Assembly (NCBI GenBank): GCA_014239555.1
Contig: JAAZYR010000004.1
Location: forward strand, 1-64,000
Reading direction: 5' to 3'
Length of the DNA: 64,000 nucleotides
From: Acidimicrobiales bacterium
GTDB lineage: Bacteria > Actinomycetota > Acidimicrobiia > Acidimicrobiales > Poriferisodalaceae
The notes below the pieces were generated by a model that saw nothing but the letters and a program-made list of their open reading frames with translations, had not been told where the DNA came from and did not search any database. Shown piece by piece: positions 17,445 to 26,839 of this stretch (the stretch's first letter is position 1; every line of letters begins with the position of its first letter). A program made the position numbers and the translations under genes.

Positions 17445-20022
17445 CTATGTCAACCTCATCCTCAATATCGTCCTGAACGCGCGCCGCGGCCGCCACCAAA
17501 TCTCGATCAATAGCGGTAACAGCGTTCCTCATTGCTTTACGGGTCTGATCGTTAGGTACAACCTCTGCGATTTGGCTGAGGAGGTCGATCACTTGCCGAA
17601 CATTTCGCACGAAATCTCCCGCTGACATCTCCTCATCGAGTATCTGGTGGAGATCATGGCCCGATGCCCATGCGTGAATCTGCGCCAAAATTGAAGGATC
17701 TGGCATCCTCGTTTCAGGTAGCCCCCTGTTCCGTTCTTCTGTGCGCAGCGATGTTGCGTAGGTCAGCATTGCCTTGACGCGTTCCTCTACAGCACTGTTG
17801 GGGTACCAAGGCGGTGGTGGTTCTATTCGGCTCCGGTGCTCGTAGGTTAGAACTGAAGCGATCGCTGCGACTTCCGACACCGGCAAGCCATCAAAAATAC
17901 CGTTGTCTACGCAGATGCCAACAAGTAAATCCATCTCATGGAATATCCCTTGGAGCCGCCGGCCAGATTCCTCGAGTTGCCATCCAGTCGCACAACCGAA
18001 GGTTTGCAACATTGCCACGATCGAATCAAGGGTGTGAGTAAGACCGCCTTCAGCAACATCTATTCGAGATTTCAGCGATTCGATTCTCAGTTCGGCGCGC
18101 TGCACTTGACGCTCCGCTTCCGCCCGTGCTCGCTGTAGGTCCCGATCAGGTCGTCTCATTTCTGGCACGAGACCCGAATCCGTCAGGTGTTGTTTCAGCA
18201 GCCTGGCAGCGCCTCGCTGATACTCGCGCCGATTGGGTGCATATGGTTTTGGTAATTCCAAGGTCGCAATAGATTGCGGCGACAGGTCGAAGTCCGACTC
18301 TCCAAGCATCATTACCTTGCCTCGAGCAGTCACTACTCGGACTCGGTTGTCCCCTCCGCGTCTATTGGTAGTTCCGAGTACTAATAGATGCTGTGCGTCT
18401 GTGCCCTGAATTCTTTCCACGACTGCTCCCGGACGAAGGCTTCGCAAAGCCTCCGAGACCTGAGGAGCGCCTTTAACTACAGGACTGGTTTCTGACGACC
18501 GAGCGACGCCAAGCCGTTTCAACTCCGTCTGCGCGGTTCGAAGCGATGCTTTTGCTTTCTCTACTTGAGTGGCCAACTTGACGACGCTCCGAGCGGACCG
18601 ATACTGGGCGAATGAACGTTCCAACAAGTCGATAGCTTCTTGACGGTCCGCTCTTCCCATCAAATTGGCGGCCATGTTGTACGTGGGACGAAAAGCCGAT
18701 TCCAAAACGAATTCTTTACTAGACGCGAGTCGCACGATTTGGTCAAAAGACTCATAAGGGCTCCACAGGGTGTATGCATGCCCTGTCGAATCGATTCCTC
18801 TTCGCCCGGCACGCCCCGTTAGTTGCGTGTACTCCCCTGGCGTCAACACCACGTGTCCTTCACCACGGAAACGACTTAGTTGTTCCACGATTACTGATCG
18901 GGCGGGCAAATTAACTCCCATAGCCAGAGTTTCGGTGGCAAACACCACTCGTAGTAAACCCGCGGCGAAACAATCCTCGACGGTCTCTTTGAATGGCGCA
19001 ACCATGCCCGCATGGTGGGCCGCGACTCCAGCTTTTAATCCTTCCAACCAACTTTCATAGTCAAGGACCTCAAGATCAGCGCGCCGAATGTCGCGTACAT
19101 GTTGCTCCGCGATCGTTTCAACTTTTTGTCGCTCGCGTCCATCAAGAAAACCGACGCCTTGTTCAAGGCAGTTTCGGACTGCGTCATCACATCCCTGTCT
19201 GGAAAAAATAAAACAAATCGCCGGTAGCCGGCCATTGGCGTCGAGATGTTCGATTACTTCGCTGCGCCTTGGTCGGCCTACTCCACCGGTTCTCCCGCGA
19301 CCATCTTGTCGTCTCTGGCCACCAAATTTTCCGAGAAATCGTTCAACTTCGATATTGACTTGGCCGTTTCTAAGAGTTCGAAATTCTTGGAGTCTCCGGT
19401 GTCTTTTGTCAAACACTAAGAAATGGTCATGTAACTCAACAGGTCGCGTTGGTTCGGTTATGGCTTCGCAACTCCCCTGGACTTCACCGATCCATCCAGC
19501 CAGTTCTTCAGCGTTAGTTACGGTCGCTGAGAGGCACACCAAACGGGTGCTCGATGGGAGCTGGATAATCACTTCTTCCCAAACAGGCCCCCGGTAAGGG
19601 TCCTGCAAAAAGTGAACTTCATCGAGAACAACGAGTCCTAAATTCTCAAGTCGAGGAGACCTTGCGTAAATCATGTTTCGAAGGACTTCTGTAGTCATCA
19701 CAACTACATCGGTATCGGGACGAATTGCATTATCTCCTGTTAGTAATCCAACCCGGTCGGGCCCTAACCAGGAAGAAAGGTCACGGAACTTCTGGTTCGA
19801 TAACGCCTTGATAGGTGTTGTGTATGCAACTGAGCGACCATCCTCTATCGCCTTGGCGATTGCGTACTCCGCAATAAGCGTCTTGCCGGAGGCTGTTGGA
19901 GCAGTGACCAGGACAGATCGATCGTCATCTATCACCTCGAAAGCTTGAACCTGAAAGTCATCCGGTGTGAGTCCCCGATTTGCCAAAAGACTCGCTCGCA
20001 GGGGAATAGTTGGGCTTGTCAT
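17434..20022 (-). CDS. helY: Ski2/Mtr4-like DExH-box RNA helicase, HelY
   Basis: 862 residues. The helicase core shows the Q-motif region DDFQVQAFEVI, Walker A APTASGKT, TTPIKALSNQKF, the DEVH box, SAT, GVAAHHAGM and QLTGRAGRRGID (motif VI). It is followed by a long insertion with coiled coil and a C-terminal DSHCT domain ending in DDIEDEVDIDAD. Homologues unwind RNA and are linked to RNA turnover. It starts at ATG within ATGA shared with the tatC stop. The tatA-tatC-helY order is the same as in mycobacteria, which supports the name. Confidence 0.93.
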   Translation of the reverse strand: MTSPTIPLRASLLANRGLTPDDFQVQAFEVIDDDRSVLVTAPTASGKTLIAEYAIAKAIEDGRSVAYTTPIKALSNQKFRDLSSWLGPDRVGLLTGDNAIRPDTDVVVMTTEVLRNMIYARSPRLENLGLVVLDEVHFLQDPYRGPVWEEVIIQLPSSTRLVCLSATVTNAEELAGWIGEVQGSCEAITEPTRPVELHDHFLVFDKRHRRLQEFRTLRNGQVNIEVERFLGKFGGQRRQDGRGRTGGVGRPRRSEVIEHLDANGRLPAICFIFSRQGCDDAVRNCLEQGVGFLDGRERQKVETIAEQHVRDIRRADLEVLDYESWLEGLKAGVAAHHAGMVAPFKETVEDCFAAGLLRVVFATETLAMGVNLPARSVIVEQLSRFRGEGHVVLTPGEYTQLTGRAGRRGIDSTGHAYTLWSPYESFDQIVRLASSKEFVLESAFRPTYNMAANLMGRADRQEAIDLLERSFAQYRSARSVVKLATQVEKAKASLRTAQTELKRLGVARSSETSPVVKGAPQVSEALRSLRPGAVVERIQGTDAQHLLVLGTTNRRGGDNRVRVVTARGKVMMLGESDFDLSPQSIATLELPKPYAPNRREYQRGAARLLKQHLTDSGLVPEMRRPDRDLQRARAEAERQVQRAELRIESLKSRIDVAEGGLTHTLDSIVAMLQTFGCATGWQLEESGRRLQGIFHEMDLLVGICVDNGIFDGLPVSEVAAIASVLTYEHRSRIEPPPPWYPNSAVEERVKAMLTYATSLRTEERNRGLPETRMPDPSILAQIHAWASGHDLHQILDEEMSAGDFVRNVRQVIDLLSQIAEVVPNDQTRKAMRNAVTAIDRDLVAAAARVQDDIEDEVDIDAD

Positions 20023-20813
20023 CGTTCACCGTTAGTTCTGTTGGACCAAAGACCGCGACCTCGTTGGCGTGTCAGGAGGCGCCCTACCAATATCGACAAT
20101 TCAAAAAACACGTACATCGGTATAGACAACGCAGCCAAGGAGATCGGATCCCCCGACGGCGTGATAATCGCCGCCAGAGCAACTATTCCCACGATTGCGT
20201 AACGACGGAGCCGGTGTAACTGGGCTGGCTTCACTACGCCGGCGATTTGAAGGAAAACCAGCAGGATAGGAAATTCGAAACCAATTCCGAAAGCCATCAT
20301 CATGTATGTGATCAACCCGAGATAGGCACCAGGCGAGAACATGGGGTCGATGGAATCTCCTCCAAAGGAAATGAGGAAGTCAAGCGCCCTTTCGAACGTC
20401 GAATAGGCCAGTGCAGCTCCGCAGGCGAAGAGGAGCAGCGCACTTAGGACAAAAGGAATTGCGTACCGTTTTTCTTTTCGGTCTAGTGCCGGCGTGACAA
20501 ATCGCCATAAATGCCAAAGAATCACTGGCATCGCTAGGACGAGGCCTACGTAGAGCGAAACTCTGATGCGCGTTTTGAACCCATCGAGAGGCTCAATGAT
20601 CACCAGGGTGCACGGTTTATCTATGCCCTGAGCCTCCAGAACGTTGCAGTACGGCGGTAGGAAAAACCTTTCCAGCATCCAGTCATAAAAGAACAAGCCG
20701 ACTACGGCACCAGCGATTATTGCGAGGACGCTCCATATCAAACGCACTCGCAACTCTGCGATGTGGTCCCAAAACGACACGGGTCCAGATACGGGCCGAC
20801 GACGTAGCTTCAT
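20019..20813 (-). CDS. tatC: Sec-independent protein translocase TatC
   Basis: 264 residues, polytopic, with six predicted membrane spans. Signatures are the N-terminal FWDHIAELRVRLIWSV (family pattern H-x-EL-R-x-R), the first periplasmic loop, the RVSLYVGLVLAMPVILWHLWRFVTPAL stretch split over spans 2 and 3 with the family FxxPAL, and the late EFPILLVFLQIAGVV. TatC recognises twin-arginine signal peptides and builds the channel with TatA/B for folded proteins. ATGA overlaps join it to tatA upstream and helY downstream. The C-terminal tail is basic and cytoplasmic. Confidence 0.97.
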   Translation of the reverse strand: MKLRRRPVSGPVSFWDHIAELRVRLIWSVLAIIAGAVVGLFFYDWMLERFFLPPYCNVLEAQGIDKPCTLVIIEPLDGFKTRIRVSLYVGLVLAMPVILWHLWRFVTPALDRKEKRYAIPFVLSALLLFACGAALAYSTFERALDFLISFGGDSIDPMFSPGAYLGLITYMMMAFGIGFEFPILLVFLQIAGVVKPAQLHRLRRYAIVGIVALAAIITPSGDPISLAALSIPMYVFFELSILVGRLLTRQRGRGLWSNRTNGER

Positions 20814-21088
20814 TGTGGGGGTGACGACTCGCCAGTTTCACGATCGCGGCTGTTGGCGTCGTCTGGCAAGTTAGGCGTAACGCTTTGTTGGCGAAGTTCG
20901 TCGTCGTGAGATTGTTCCACGCCCGCTTCGACTGCGTTATCAAGTTCATTTCGGATCCGTGAACTAAACCGGCGAAGATCTGCGAGTCCTTTCCCGACAC
21001 GGCGTACGGCGTCAGGAAGCTGTTTGGGGCCGAGCGCTATGAGAGCGACGAAGGAAATAATCAGCACCTCGTTTGGCGTGAGATTCAC
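20810..21088 (-). CDS. tatA: Sec-independent translocase TatA/TatB family protein
   Basis: 92 residues: an N-terminal membrane span (VLIISFVALIAL), the hinge GPKQLP, an amphipathic helix (DAVRRVGKGLADLRRFSSRI) and an acidic polar tail. An acidic residue before the span and the LGPKQLP hinge are TatB-like, while length and position directly before tatC fit either. The GTG start overlaps the TGA of the upstream small membrane protein (GTGA) and the stop overlaps the tatC start. Whether a separate TatA lies elsewhere cannot be seen. Confidence 0.9.
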   Translation of the reverse strand: MNLTPNEVLIISFVALIALGPKQLPDAVRRVGKGLADLRRFSSRIRNELDNAVEAGVEQSHDDELRQQSVTPNLPDDANSRDRETGESSPPQ

Positions 21089-21366
21089 GCCTTTGATGCT
21101 ATGTCTTTGCTGTCGCTACCAGACGTTGCACCATCAATCCCTCTTATTCTCCGAAAAACCATTTGCCGAATCCGTGTCCGCGCTATCCGGGATAAATGTC
21201 TTTGGGCTCGGCCCATCTGGATCCCCAATCCGCCCAACGCAAGTTCGGCTCGATCAACACTTGCAAGCGAACTCCTGGTTTCTTCAGCCACACGAAGGAC
21301 TGCGCGCCATATGAATATGGACAGAGTCAGTATCAATGATGCGGCGGTGATCGACGCGACAAGCAC
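21085..21366 (-). CDS. Small single-span membrane protein upstream of tatA
   Basis: 93 residues: an N-terminal membrane span (LVASITAASLILTLSIFIW) followed by a cytoplasmic helical, Arg-rich tail (RAVLRVAEETRSSLASVDRA and on). The layout mimics a TatA-like protein, but the hinge Gly-Pro and the amphipathic helix are not evident. It is the first gene of the tat-helY operon, overlapping tatA by GTGA. Not recognised; it may be a Tat-associated factor. Confidence 0.7.
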   Translation of the reverse strand: MLVASITAASLILTLSIFIWRAVLRVAEETRSSLASVDRAELALGGLGIQMGRAQRHLSRIARTRIRQMVFRRIRGIDGATSGSDSKDIASKA

Positions 21367-21423
21367 GTCATAACGTTAGAGGCTCGGTTGCAACACTTCG
21401 ACACAATCGAGCAGGATGCTCCC

Positions 21424-22134
21424 GTGCAACAGCGGCTGGTTTCCTTGCGTCAACCCCCAATCAAATTCGCCCACCGAGGAGGTCGGGCGCACGCCCAAGA
21501 AAACACGATTGACGCTTTTGTGCAAGCTCTTCAACTCGGTGCCACCGGACTGGAAACAGATGTCTGGCTCACCTCGGACAACATCCCGATCTTGGACCAT
21601 GACGGTGTACTTCGCAAAGGTTTTCGCCGCCGAAAGATACGGACTTTCCGGAAGGTGGATTTACCGTCTCATATCCCAACTCTTCGCGAGCTCTACCAAA
21701 CTTGTGGAAATAACTTCGAGTTATCTATAGATGTGAAGGATCAGTCGGCGATCGGTCCTGTTATCGAAACGTCCCGCGAATTCGAAGCCGAAACCAAACT
21801 CTGGTTATGTCATGGGGACTGGAAAGTTGCGGCCAGTTGGCGCGACTCGACGAGTGCGCGTTTGGTCAATTCCACTCGCTTGCGTTCGATGAAGGAAGGA
21901 CCGGAACGGCACGCCGCTGAATTAGCCAATGCAGGCGTCGATGCAGTCAACCTTCATCACACGGACTGGACTGGCGGACTTACCACCCTTTTTCATCGCT
22001 TTGGTCGTTATTGCATAGCCTGGGATGCGCAGCACCAAAAGGCAATCAGCGATCTTGTCCGCATGGGCATAGACGCCATTCACAGCGACCATGTGGACCG
22101 CTTACATGAGGGGTTTCGCCAGGCCGAATACTAG
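21424..22134 (+). CDS. Glycerophosphodiester phosphodiesterase family protein
   Basis: About 236 residues of a GDPD TIM barrel. HRGG near the N-terminus, QENTIDAF, LETDVWLTSD and the DHDG motif supply the metal and catalytic residues (the His pair and the Glu/Asp ligands). Products would be sn-glycerol 3-phosphate and an alcohol from deacylated phospholipids. The frame opens at a TTG at 21388, only 21 bp from the divergent tat operon; the GTG at 21424 with an AGGAT stretch upstream is preferred. It is the only plus-strand gene in the 14-30 kb block and splits the proteasome and tat operons. Confidence 0.88.
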   Translation: MQQRLVSLRQPPIKFAHRGGRAHAQENTIDAFVQALQLGATGLETDVWLTSDNIPILDHDGVLRKGFRRRKIRTFRKVDLPSHIPTLRELYQTCGNNFELSIDVKDQSAIGPVIETSREFEAETKLWLCHGDWKVAASWRDSTSARLVNSTRLRSMKEGPERHAAELANAGVDAVNLHHTDWTGGLTTLFHRFGRYCIAWDAQHQKAISDLVRMGIDAIHSDHVDRLHEGFRQAEY

Positions 22135-22151
22135 TTTCGGATGAGCGAAGA

Positions 22152-22715
22152 TTACGGCCGGCCAACACTGCGTATCGGCCAAATTCGAGCGAAGACCTCT
22201 CCTACGAGTAAGTCAACGTCGATAGCTCCAAACGAACGGCTGTCTCGACTGTTGGCGCGATTATCACCCATGACAAAAATTTGACCTTTAGGTACGTCAA
22301 CTGGTCCAAAATCGGTGGTGATGGAGTTCTCAGGCAGGTATTTCTCAGGTAGTGGGAGGTTGTCCACGTAAACCACCCCGTTGATAGCTTGGACCTGCTC
22401 GCCCGGCAAAGCGACGACACGTTTGACGAAGTCCTTGAGCTGCGAGTTATTGATGGACTGGGGCCGGTTGAATACAACGAGGTCACCTCGGTCGACTTGT
22501 CCTACGCTAAAAGCAAGCTTGGCAACCATCAGACGATCCCCCACTTCTAACGTGGGCGCCATTGAATTTGATGGAATGAAATATGTCTGCACTACAAACA
22601 TTCGAATTGCGAAGGCCGCGAGAAGAGCAACAACTATTACGACGCCCCATTCGCGCACTGAGCGCCACAAGCCACTGCGGCTCAAACCTTTAGGATCGTT
22701 GGCCTCCATATTCAT
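22152..22715 (-). CDS. lepB: Type I signal peptidase LepB
   Basis: 187 residues from an ATG that overlaps by one base the TAA of the DUF3866 gene (an open frame extends further upstream but is not needed). One membrane span (VVIVVALLAAFAI) precedes box B PSNSMAPTL with the nucleophile Ser, box D around VKRVVALPGE with the general-base Lys, and box E GDNRANSRDSR. It removes signal peptides from exported proteins on the outer face of the membrane. It is the last gene of the proteasome operon on this strand, a placement not typical of mycobacteria. Confidence 0.95.
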   Translation of the reverse strand: MNMEANDPKGLSRSGLWRSVREWGVVIVVALLAAFAIRMFVVQTYFIPSNSMAPTLEVGDRLMVAKLAFSVGQVDRGDLVVFNRPQSINNSQLKDFVKRVVALPGEQVQAINGVVYVDNLPLPEKYLPENSITTDFGPVDVPKGQIFVMGDNRANSRDSRSFGAIDVDLLVGEVFARIWPIRSVGRP

Positions 22716-23698
22716 TACGCCTGGTTCCTCAGCCAAGTAGCGGCAGCGCCAACATGAGCGCAAGCCATCGGGTCTTCCTCTATCGGCCTGCCCATTGTCA
22801 ATATCGCTACACCCGAATCGGTGATAGCCGTCGCAATATCCATTGGCTCAATAGGAACTGGGTGGTGCCCGTTCTCGGAGATCCAAGATGTGTCATCACC
22901 GATGGGAACTGGGACTTCGATTGGCACCGGGATGGCCCGCAGGATTGTTCGATTATGGTGGCTTATTCCTTGATGGCGTTGTCGGCCATCTGCACTTGAG
23001 GCTCTCACACAGAGGCCTACCTGAGCGCCTAGGGCAGCTAGAACCGACGCATGCCCTGCGAGTTCCATTGCGGAAAAGCCCAAGACTGAAGCCGTTCCGA
23101 GATGACCGGGCCCTGCCGCCAGGATCATCTGAGAGCAACCGTGGTCAAGAAGGCCTGCTGCCGCTGAGGCAACGCTCACTGCCTCTAGGTCTCCGCCGAA
23201 GGCTTGACCCGCAGTGGCAGTGCACTTGAGGAGATCTCGGCTTTCTAGATTCGCCACTACATCACTAAGCCGCAACGGGAGTCCCGCTTGGTCTGTCATG
23301 AGATACCCCAAGTCAGGTGATCTCAAAGCCAAAGAAGCTGCGCCAAAATGACTATGGAGTACGCAGAGCAGGATCCGAGCGCCAACAAGATCCGTTCGCT
23401 TGGAGATATGAGGATCGACCTCCAGTTGCTCAGATAGGTACCGCGCCTTTAATACCTGTCCGCCATTCAGGGCCCGCCGTTCCGTCCTGTTTTGTATCGA
23501 ATGAACGACATGCCATCCCCCCGTACCTAGACCGAGTTCAACTGCAGTGGTGTTAACCAGCACAAGGTTTCCGACCTCGACCAACCCAACCACGGCTGTC
23601 AACGCGTACGCCTGGGACTCGTCCTCGAGCTGCATTCGTTGGAGGCCTTCGCGAACTTCAATTATGTTGTCCACTCGCAAGGTCTGAAAAGTCGGCAC
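22715..23698 (-). CDS. DUF3866 family protein
   Basis: 327 residues matching what is known of actinobacterial DUF3866: an N-terminal beta barrel-like front with VEVGNLVLVNTTAVELGLGTGG, then a Rossmann-like alternating part with VLHSHFGAASLA and the glycine-rich AAGPGHLGTASVLGFSAME. No catalytic motif is established for this family. A GTG start lies 10 bp after the pafA stop, and its own stop touches lepB, so it is cotranscribed with the pupylation genes. Association with protein turnover is inferred from location. Confidence 0.8.
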   Translation of the reverse strand: MPTFQTLRVDNIIEVREGLQRMQLEDESQAYALTAVVGLVEVGNLVLVNTTAVELGLGTGGWHVVHSIQNRTERRALNGGQVLKARYLSEQLEVDPHISKRTDLVGARILLCVLHSHFGAASLALRSPDLGYLMTDQAGLPLRLSDVVANLESRDLLKCTATAGQAFGGDLEAVSVASAAAGLLDHGCSQMILAAGPGHLGTASVLGFSAMELAGHASVLAALGAQVGLCVRASSADGRQRHQGISHHNRTILRAIPVPIEVPVPIGDDTSWISENGHHPVPIEPMDIATAITDSGVAILTMGRPIEEDPMACAHVGAAATWLRNQA

Positions 23699-23708
23699 GC
23701 TAGTTACC

Positions 23709-25070
23709 TCAAAGCGACGCGATCAGGGCGTCGACTCGTTCGTCTTGAGCTAGAAACGGGTCTTTACACAGCACAGTTCTCTGGGCTTGGTCGTTTAGCT
23801 TCAGATGAACCCAGTCGACGGTGTAGTCACGTTTCTTTTCTTTCGCTTGCCTAACAAAGTCCCCGCGAAGACGCGCCCGCGTCGTTTGAGGTGGTTGCTC
23901 AATTGCCGTCTCAACGTCCTCGTCTTTCAACAGACGTTCCACCAGCCCATTCCGTTGGAGTAGATAGAACACGCCTCGGCTTTGGTTCACGTCGTGGTAC
24001 TGGAGGTCGAGTAACGCCGTTCGAGGATCACTTAATTCGAGGTCATGCTTCGCTTGGTACCGCTCTAGAAGGTGGTACTTGATGACCCAGTCGATCTCTT
24101 TGCTAAGGGTTAAGGGGTCCTGCTCGATACCTCGCATGCAGTGTTCCCACATGGCTAACGCCTGTTTCTCTTCGTCATTCAAGTCGTTCGTATCCGCAAA
24201 TCGTTGCGCTCTTTCCAGATATTCAGCTTGAATTTCGAATGCGCTTGCCTCTCGACCATTCGCTAGACGAACCCGCCGCGTGCAGGTGATGTCGTGGCTG
24301 ATCTCGCGAATAGCTCTGATTGGATTCTCGAGGGTCATATCGCGAAGCACAACGGCCGGGTCTTCCATCATGCGGAGCAACAAAGATGTAACCCCCACCT
24401 TCAAGAAGGAGGTGTATTCGCTCATATTTGAGTCACCCACGATTACATGTAGACGTCGATACCGCTCTGCATCGGCATGTGGCTCGTCTCGAGTATTGAT
24501 AATTGGGCGGCTACGCGTAGTGGCGCTAGAAACTCCTTCCCAAATGTGCTCGGCTCTTTGGGCGATGCTGTACATGGCTCCTCGCGCACTTTGCAACACC
24601 TTGCCCGCGCCGGTGTAGATCTGCCGACTCACTAAGAAGGGAATCAACACTTCGGCGTAGTGTGAAAAATCATCGCGGCGACTTGTTAGGTAGTTTTCGT
24701 GGCAGCCGTAACTATTCCCGGCGCTATCCGTGTTGTTTTTAAAGAGGTAGATCGTACTTCCTGTGATCCCCTCTTCGGCGAGGCGCTCCTCTGCGTTTTT
24801 TACGAGCTTTTCAAGAATTCGTTCGCCGGCCCGATCATGGCAAATCACTTGATATACCGAGTCGCATTCAGGAGTGGCGTATTCCGGATGTGACCCCACA
24901 TCCAAATACAGACGTGCTCCGTTCGCCAAGAAAACGTTACTTGATCGGCCCCAGGAAACGACCCTGCGAAATAAGTACCGAGCTACCTCGTCCGGACTAA
25001 GTCGACGCTGTCCTCGGATGGTGCAAGTAACCCCGTACTCGTTTTCCAGCCCCATGATTCTTCGTTGCAC
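23709..25070 (-). CDS. pafA: Pup--protein ligase PafA
   Basis: About 453 residues of the carboxylate-amine ligase (glutamine-synthetase-like) fold. The start is set at the GTG giving [16 protein letters not shown], which matches the family N-terminus; the frame also opens three codons earlier. The catalytic base Asp lies in [18 protein letters not shown], and YGCHENYL and TRDEPHAD are further conserved landmarks. PafA uses ATP to join the C-terminal Glu of deamidated Pup to substrate lysines. It lies downstream of prcA (71-bp gap) and upstream of DUF3866; no pafB/pafC follow. Confidence 0.96.
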   Translation of the reverse strand: MQRRIMGLENEYGVTCTIRGQRRLSPDEVARYLFRRVVSWGRSSNVFLANGARLYLDVGSHPEYATPECDSVYQVICHDRAGERILEKLVKNAEERLAEEGITGSTIYLFKNNTDSAGNSYGCHENYLTSRRDDFSHYAEVLIPFLVSRQIYTGAGKVLQSARGAMYSIAQRAEHIWEGVSSATTRSRPIINTRDEPHADAERYRRLHVIVGDSNMSEYTSFLKVGVTSLLLRMMEDPAVVLRDMTLENPIRAIREISHDITCTRRVRLANGREASAFEIQAEYLERAQRFADTNDLNDEEKQALAMWEHCMRGIEQDPLTLSKEIDWVIKYHLLERYQAKHDLELSDPRTALLDLQYHDVNQSRGVFYLLQRNGLVERLLKDEDVETAIEQPPQTTRARLRGDFVRQAKEKKRDYTVDWVHLKLNDQAQRTVLCKDPFLAQDERVDALIASL

Positions 25071-25141
25071 GGGCCACACCGTATCTTTGTTCTCAGCAAG
25101 CGGTTGAGCAGCGACAGGGAACCTGTCAGTTCGAGCTGGTG

Positions 25142-25822
25142 TTACTCCGCCAAGAGGCTCGCCGTGTCGGCGTCGTCGAGGCGTCGGAAACAGCGGCGCC
25201 CGTTGCCGTTATCCAGTATCGCAACTTCCAGATCCTCGGCTGACATGGACCGGTCCGGTCCGGCCAGCGATTCGACTGCAAGACGAACGGCGCCGTCGCG
25301 CTCAAGATCGGCAGACCAGCCCTCACCCAATCTCCCAAGAACTGCTTCTGAGTCCCCTCCTATGCAACACCAGTGTTGTTCATCGACCACAGTGCCGTCG
25401 TACTGAATTCGATACAAATCCGCATCACCTTCACGGTCGATTTCCGCAACCACGATCTCAACTTCCATGGGTTTCATCTCATGGGTGAATATCTGTCCCA
25501 GCATCTGGGCGTATTGATTAGCCAGACTTCGCGCATCGACGTCATCGCGGCTGTACTGATAACCCTTGAGCTCTGCGTAACGAACTCCGGCTATACGTAG
25601 TTGATCAAATTCGTTGTAACGTCCGACGCCTCCAAAAGCAATTCGGTCATATATTTCTGAAACCTTCCGCAATGACGAACTGGCGTTCTCGGCGACGAGT
25701 GCTACCCCACCTTGGTATTCAACAGCGGCGAGACTGCGCCCGCGTGCAATTCCTTTACGCGCATAGTCTGCGCGGTCCTGCATCAATTGTTCAGGACTTA
25801 CATACATTCCCGCCATCGTCAT
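25142..25822 (-). CDS. prcA: 20S proteasome subunit alpha
   Basis: 226 residues. The N-terminal part [25 protein letters not shown] is the gate-forming alpha N-terminus, followed by the alpha signature [38 protein letters not shown], named here by its ends [11 protein letters not shown] and YNEFDQL. Alpha rings close the barrel and dock the Arc/Mpa ATPase through its C-terminal tail. It begins 2 bp after the prcB stop. Confidence 0.97.
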   Translation of the reverse strand: MTMAGMYVSPEQLMQDRADYARKGIARGRSLAAVEYQGGVALVAENASSSLRKVSEIYDRIAFGGVGRYNEFDQLRIAGVRYAELKGYQYSRDDVDARSLANQYAQMLGQIFTHEMKPMEVEIVVAEIDREGDADLYRIQYDGTVVDEQHWCCIGGDSEAVLGRLGEGWSADLERDGAVRLAVESLAGPDRSMSAEDLEVAILDNGNGRRCFRRLDDADTASLLAE

Positions 25823-25824
25823 GG

Positions 25825-26616
25825 CTAAGTTGCCCCTCTCCCCAGCTCTTCGCGAAGTTCAGCGAAGACTTGCCCGGACTCGCCATCACTGAGTTGTCTG
25901 AAACCATCTTCTGTAATTACTGCCAGGATTGGATAGATCCCACGAACCGGGTCGGGACCGCCAGTAGCGCTGTCTTCATCTGCGGCGTGCCACAGGGCCT
26001 TAACCGCTAACGCGAGAGCGTTCTCGGTGGAAAGGTCCGGCTCATAGCCGAGCTTTACCACTGTCCCGGCGTGAAGGCTGCCGGAACCACTTGTGGCAAA
26101 GTCCTGCTCTTCGTAACGGCCTCCTGTTATGTCGAACTGAAAAAGTCGACCCAACCCTTGGGAATGGTCAAATCCGGCGAAGATTGGCACCACCGCCAGC
26201 CCTTGCATCGCTTGTGGAAGGTTTCCGCGGAGCATCTCAGCCAGCTGATTCGCTTTGCCTTCCAATGTGAGCGGTTTTCCTTCAATCTTTTCGTAGTACT
26301 CGAGCTGCAGTTGAAACACCCGCACCATCTGAATTGCTGGTCCTGCTGCGCCGGCGATGGCCACCGCTGAATGTTCATCAGCGGGGAAAACCTTTTGCAT
26401 ATCTCGGTGGCTGATTAGATGCCCCGCTGTAGCGCGACGATCACCTGCAACCACTACCCCGCCCTCGCAGCGCACAGCTAAAACAGTCGTCGCGTGCCCT
26501 GCATCAATGACACCGCGTAGGTCCACCGGGAACGGTTCGTGACCGGTTTGGCGTAAAAGGCTCAAGAAGTCAGTCCCCGGATCCTGCCCAGGAACGAAGA
26601 ACGGCATCGCGCTCAC
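25825..26616 (-). CDS. prcB: 20S proteasome subunit beta (catalytic)
   Basis: 263 residues with a 42-residue propeptide. Autocleavage is expected before Thr43 in GHATTVLAV, exposing the N-terminal threonine nucleophile. The catalytic Asp/Lys partners lie in [10 protein letters not shown] and the following HRDMQKVFP, and the SGSGSLHA loop is present. It degrades pupylated proteins delivered by Arc. The GTG start overlaps the pup TGA (GTGA), so translation of the two is coupled. Confidence 0.97.
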   Translation of the reverse strand: MSAMPFFVPGQDPGTDFLSLLRQTGHEPFPVDLRGVIDAGHATTVLAVRCEGGVVVAGDRRATAGHLISHRDMQKVFPADEHSAVAIAGAAGPAIQMVRVFQLQLEYYEKIEGKPLTLEGKANQLAEMLRGNLPQAMQGLAVVPIFAGFDHSQGLGRLFQFDITGGRYEEQDFATSGSGSLHAGTVVKLGYEPDLSTENALALAVKALWHAADEDSATGGPDPVRGIYPILAVITEDGFRQLSDGESGQVFAELREELGRGAT

Positions 26617-26804
26617 TGCCCGCCTTTCTGCACGTAATTCTTGACAAACTCTTCAGCGTTGGTTTCCAGAACCTCGTCGATTTCGTCAAGCAGGTCATCT
26701 AACTCCGCCTTGAGCTCTTGCCCCGCTTCTTGTGGCCCAGCTTCATCAACCTCAGCCTCCTCCGTTCGAGGGGTGGGCCGGCGCTTTTGTTCTCGTTCAG
26801 CCAT
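26613..26804 (-). CDS. pup: Prokaryotic ubiquitin-like protein Pup
   Basis: 63 residues, highly charged and largely disordered. The C-terminal helical part [19 protein letters not shown] is the region that threads into the ATPase coiled coil, followed by [10 protein letters not shown]. The final residue is Gln, so Dop must convert it to Glu before PafA can attach it. An ATG is preceded by GGAGA. It lies between dop and prcB, the standard order. Confidence 0.97.
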   Translation of the reverse strand: MAEREQKRRPTPRTEEAEVDEAGPQEAGQELKAELDDLLDEIDEVLETNAEEFVKNYVQKGGQ

Positions 26805-26839
26805 CTAGGTCTCCTACGTTCTCTCGATCCTATGTGGGG

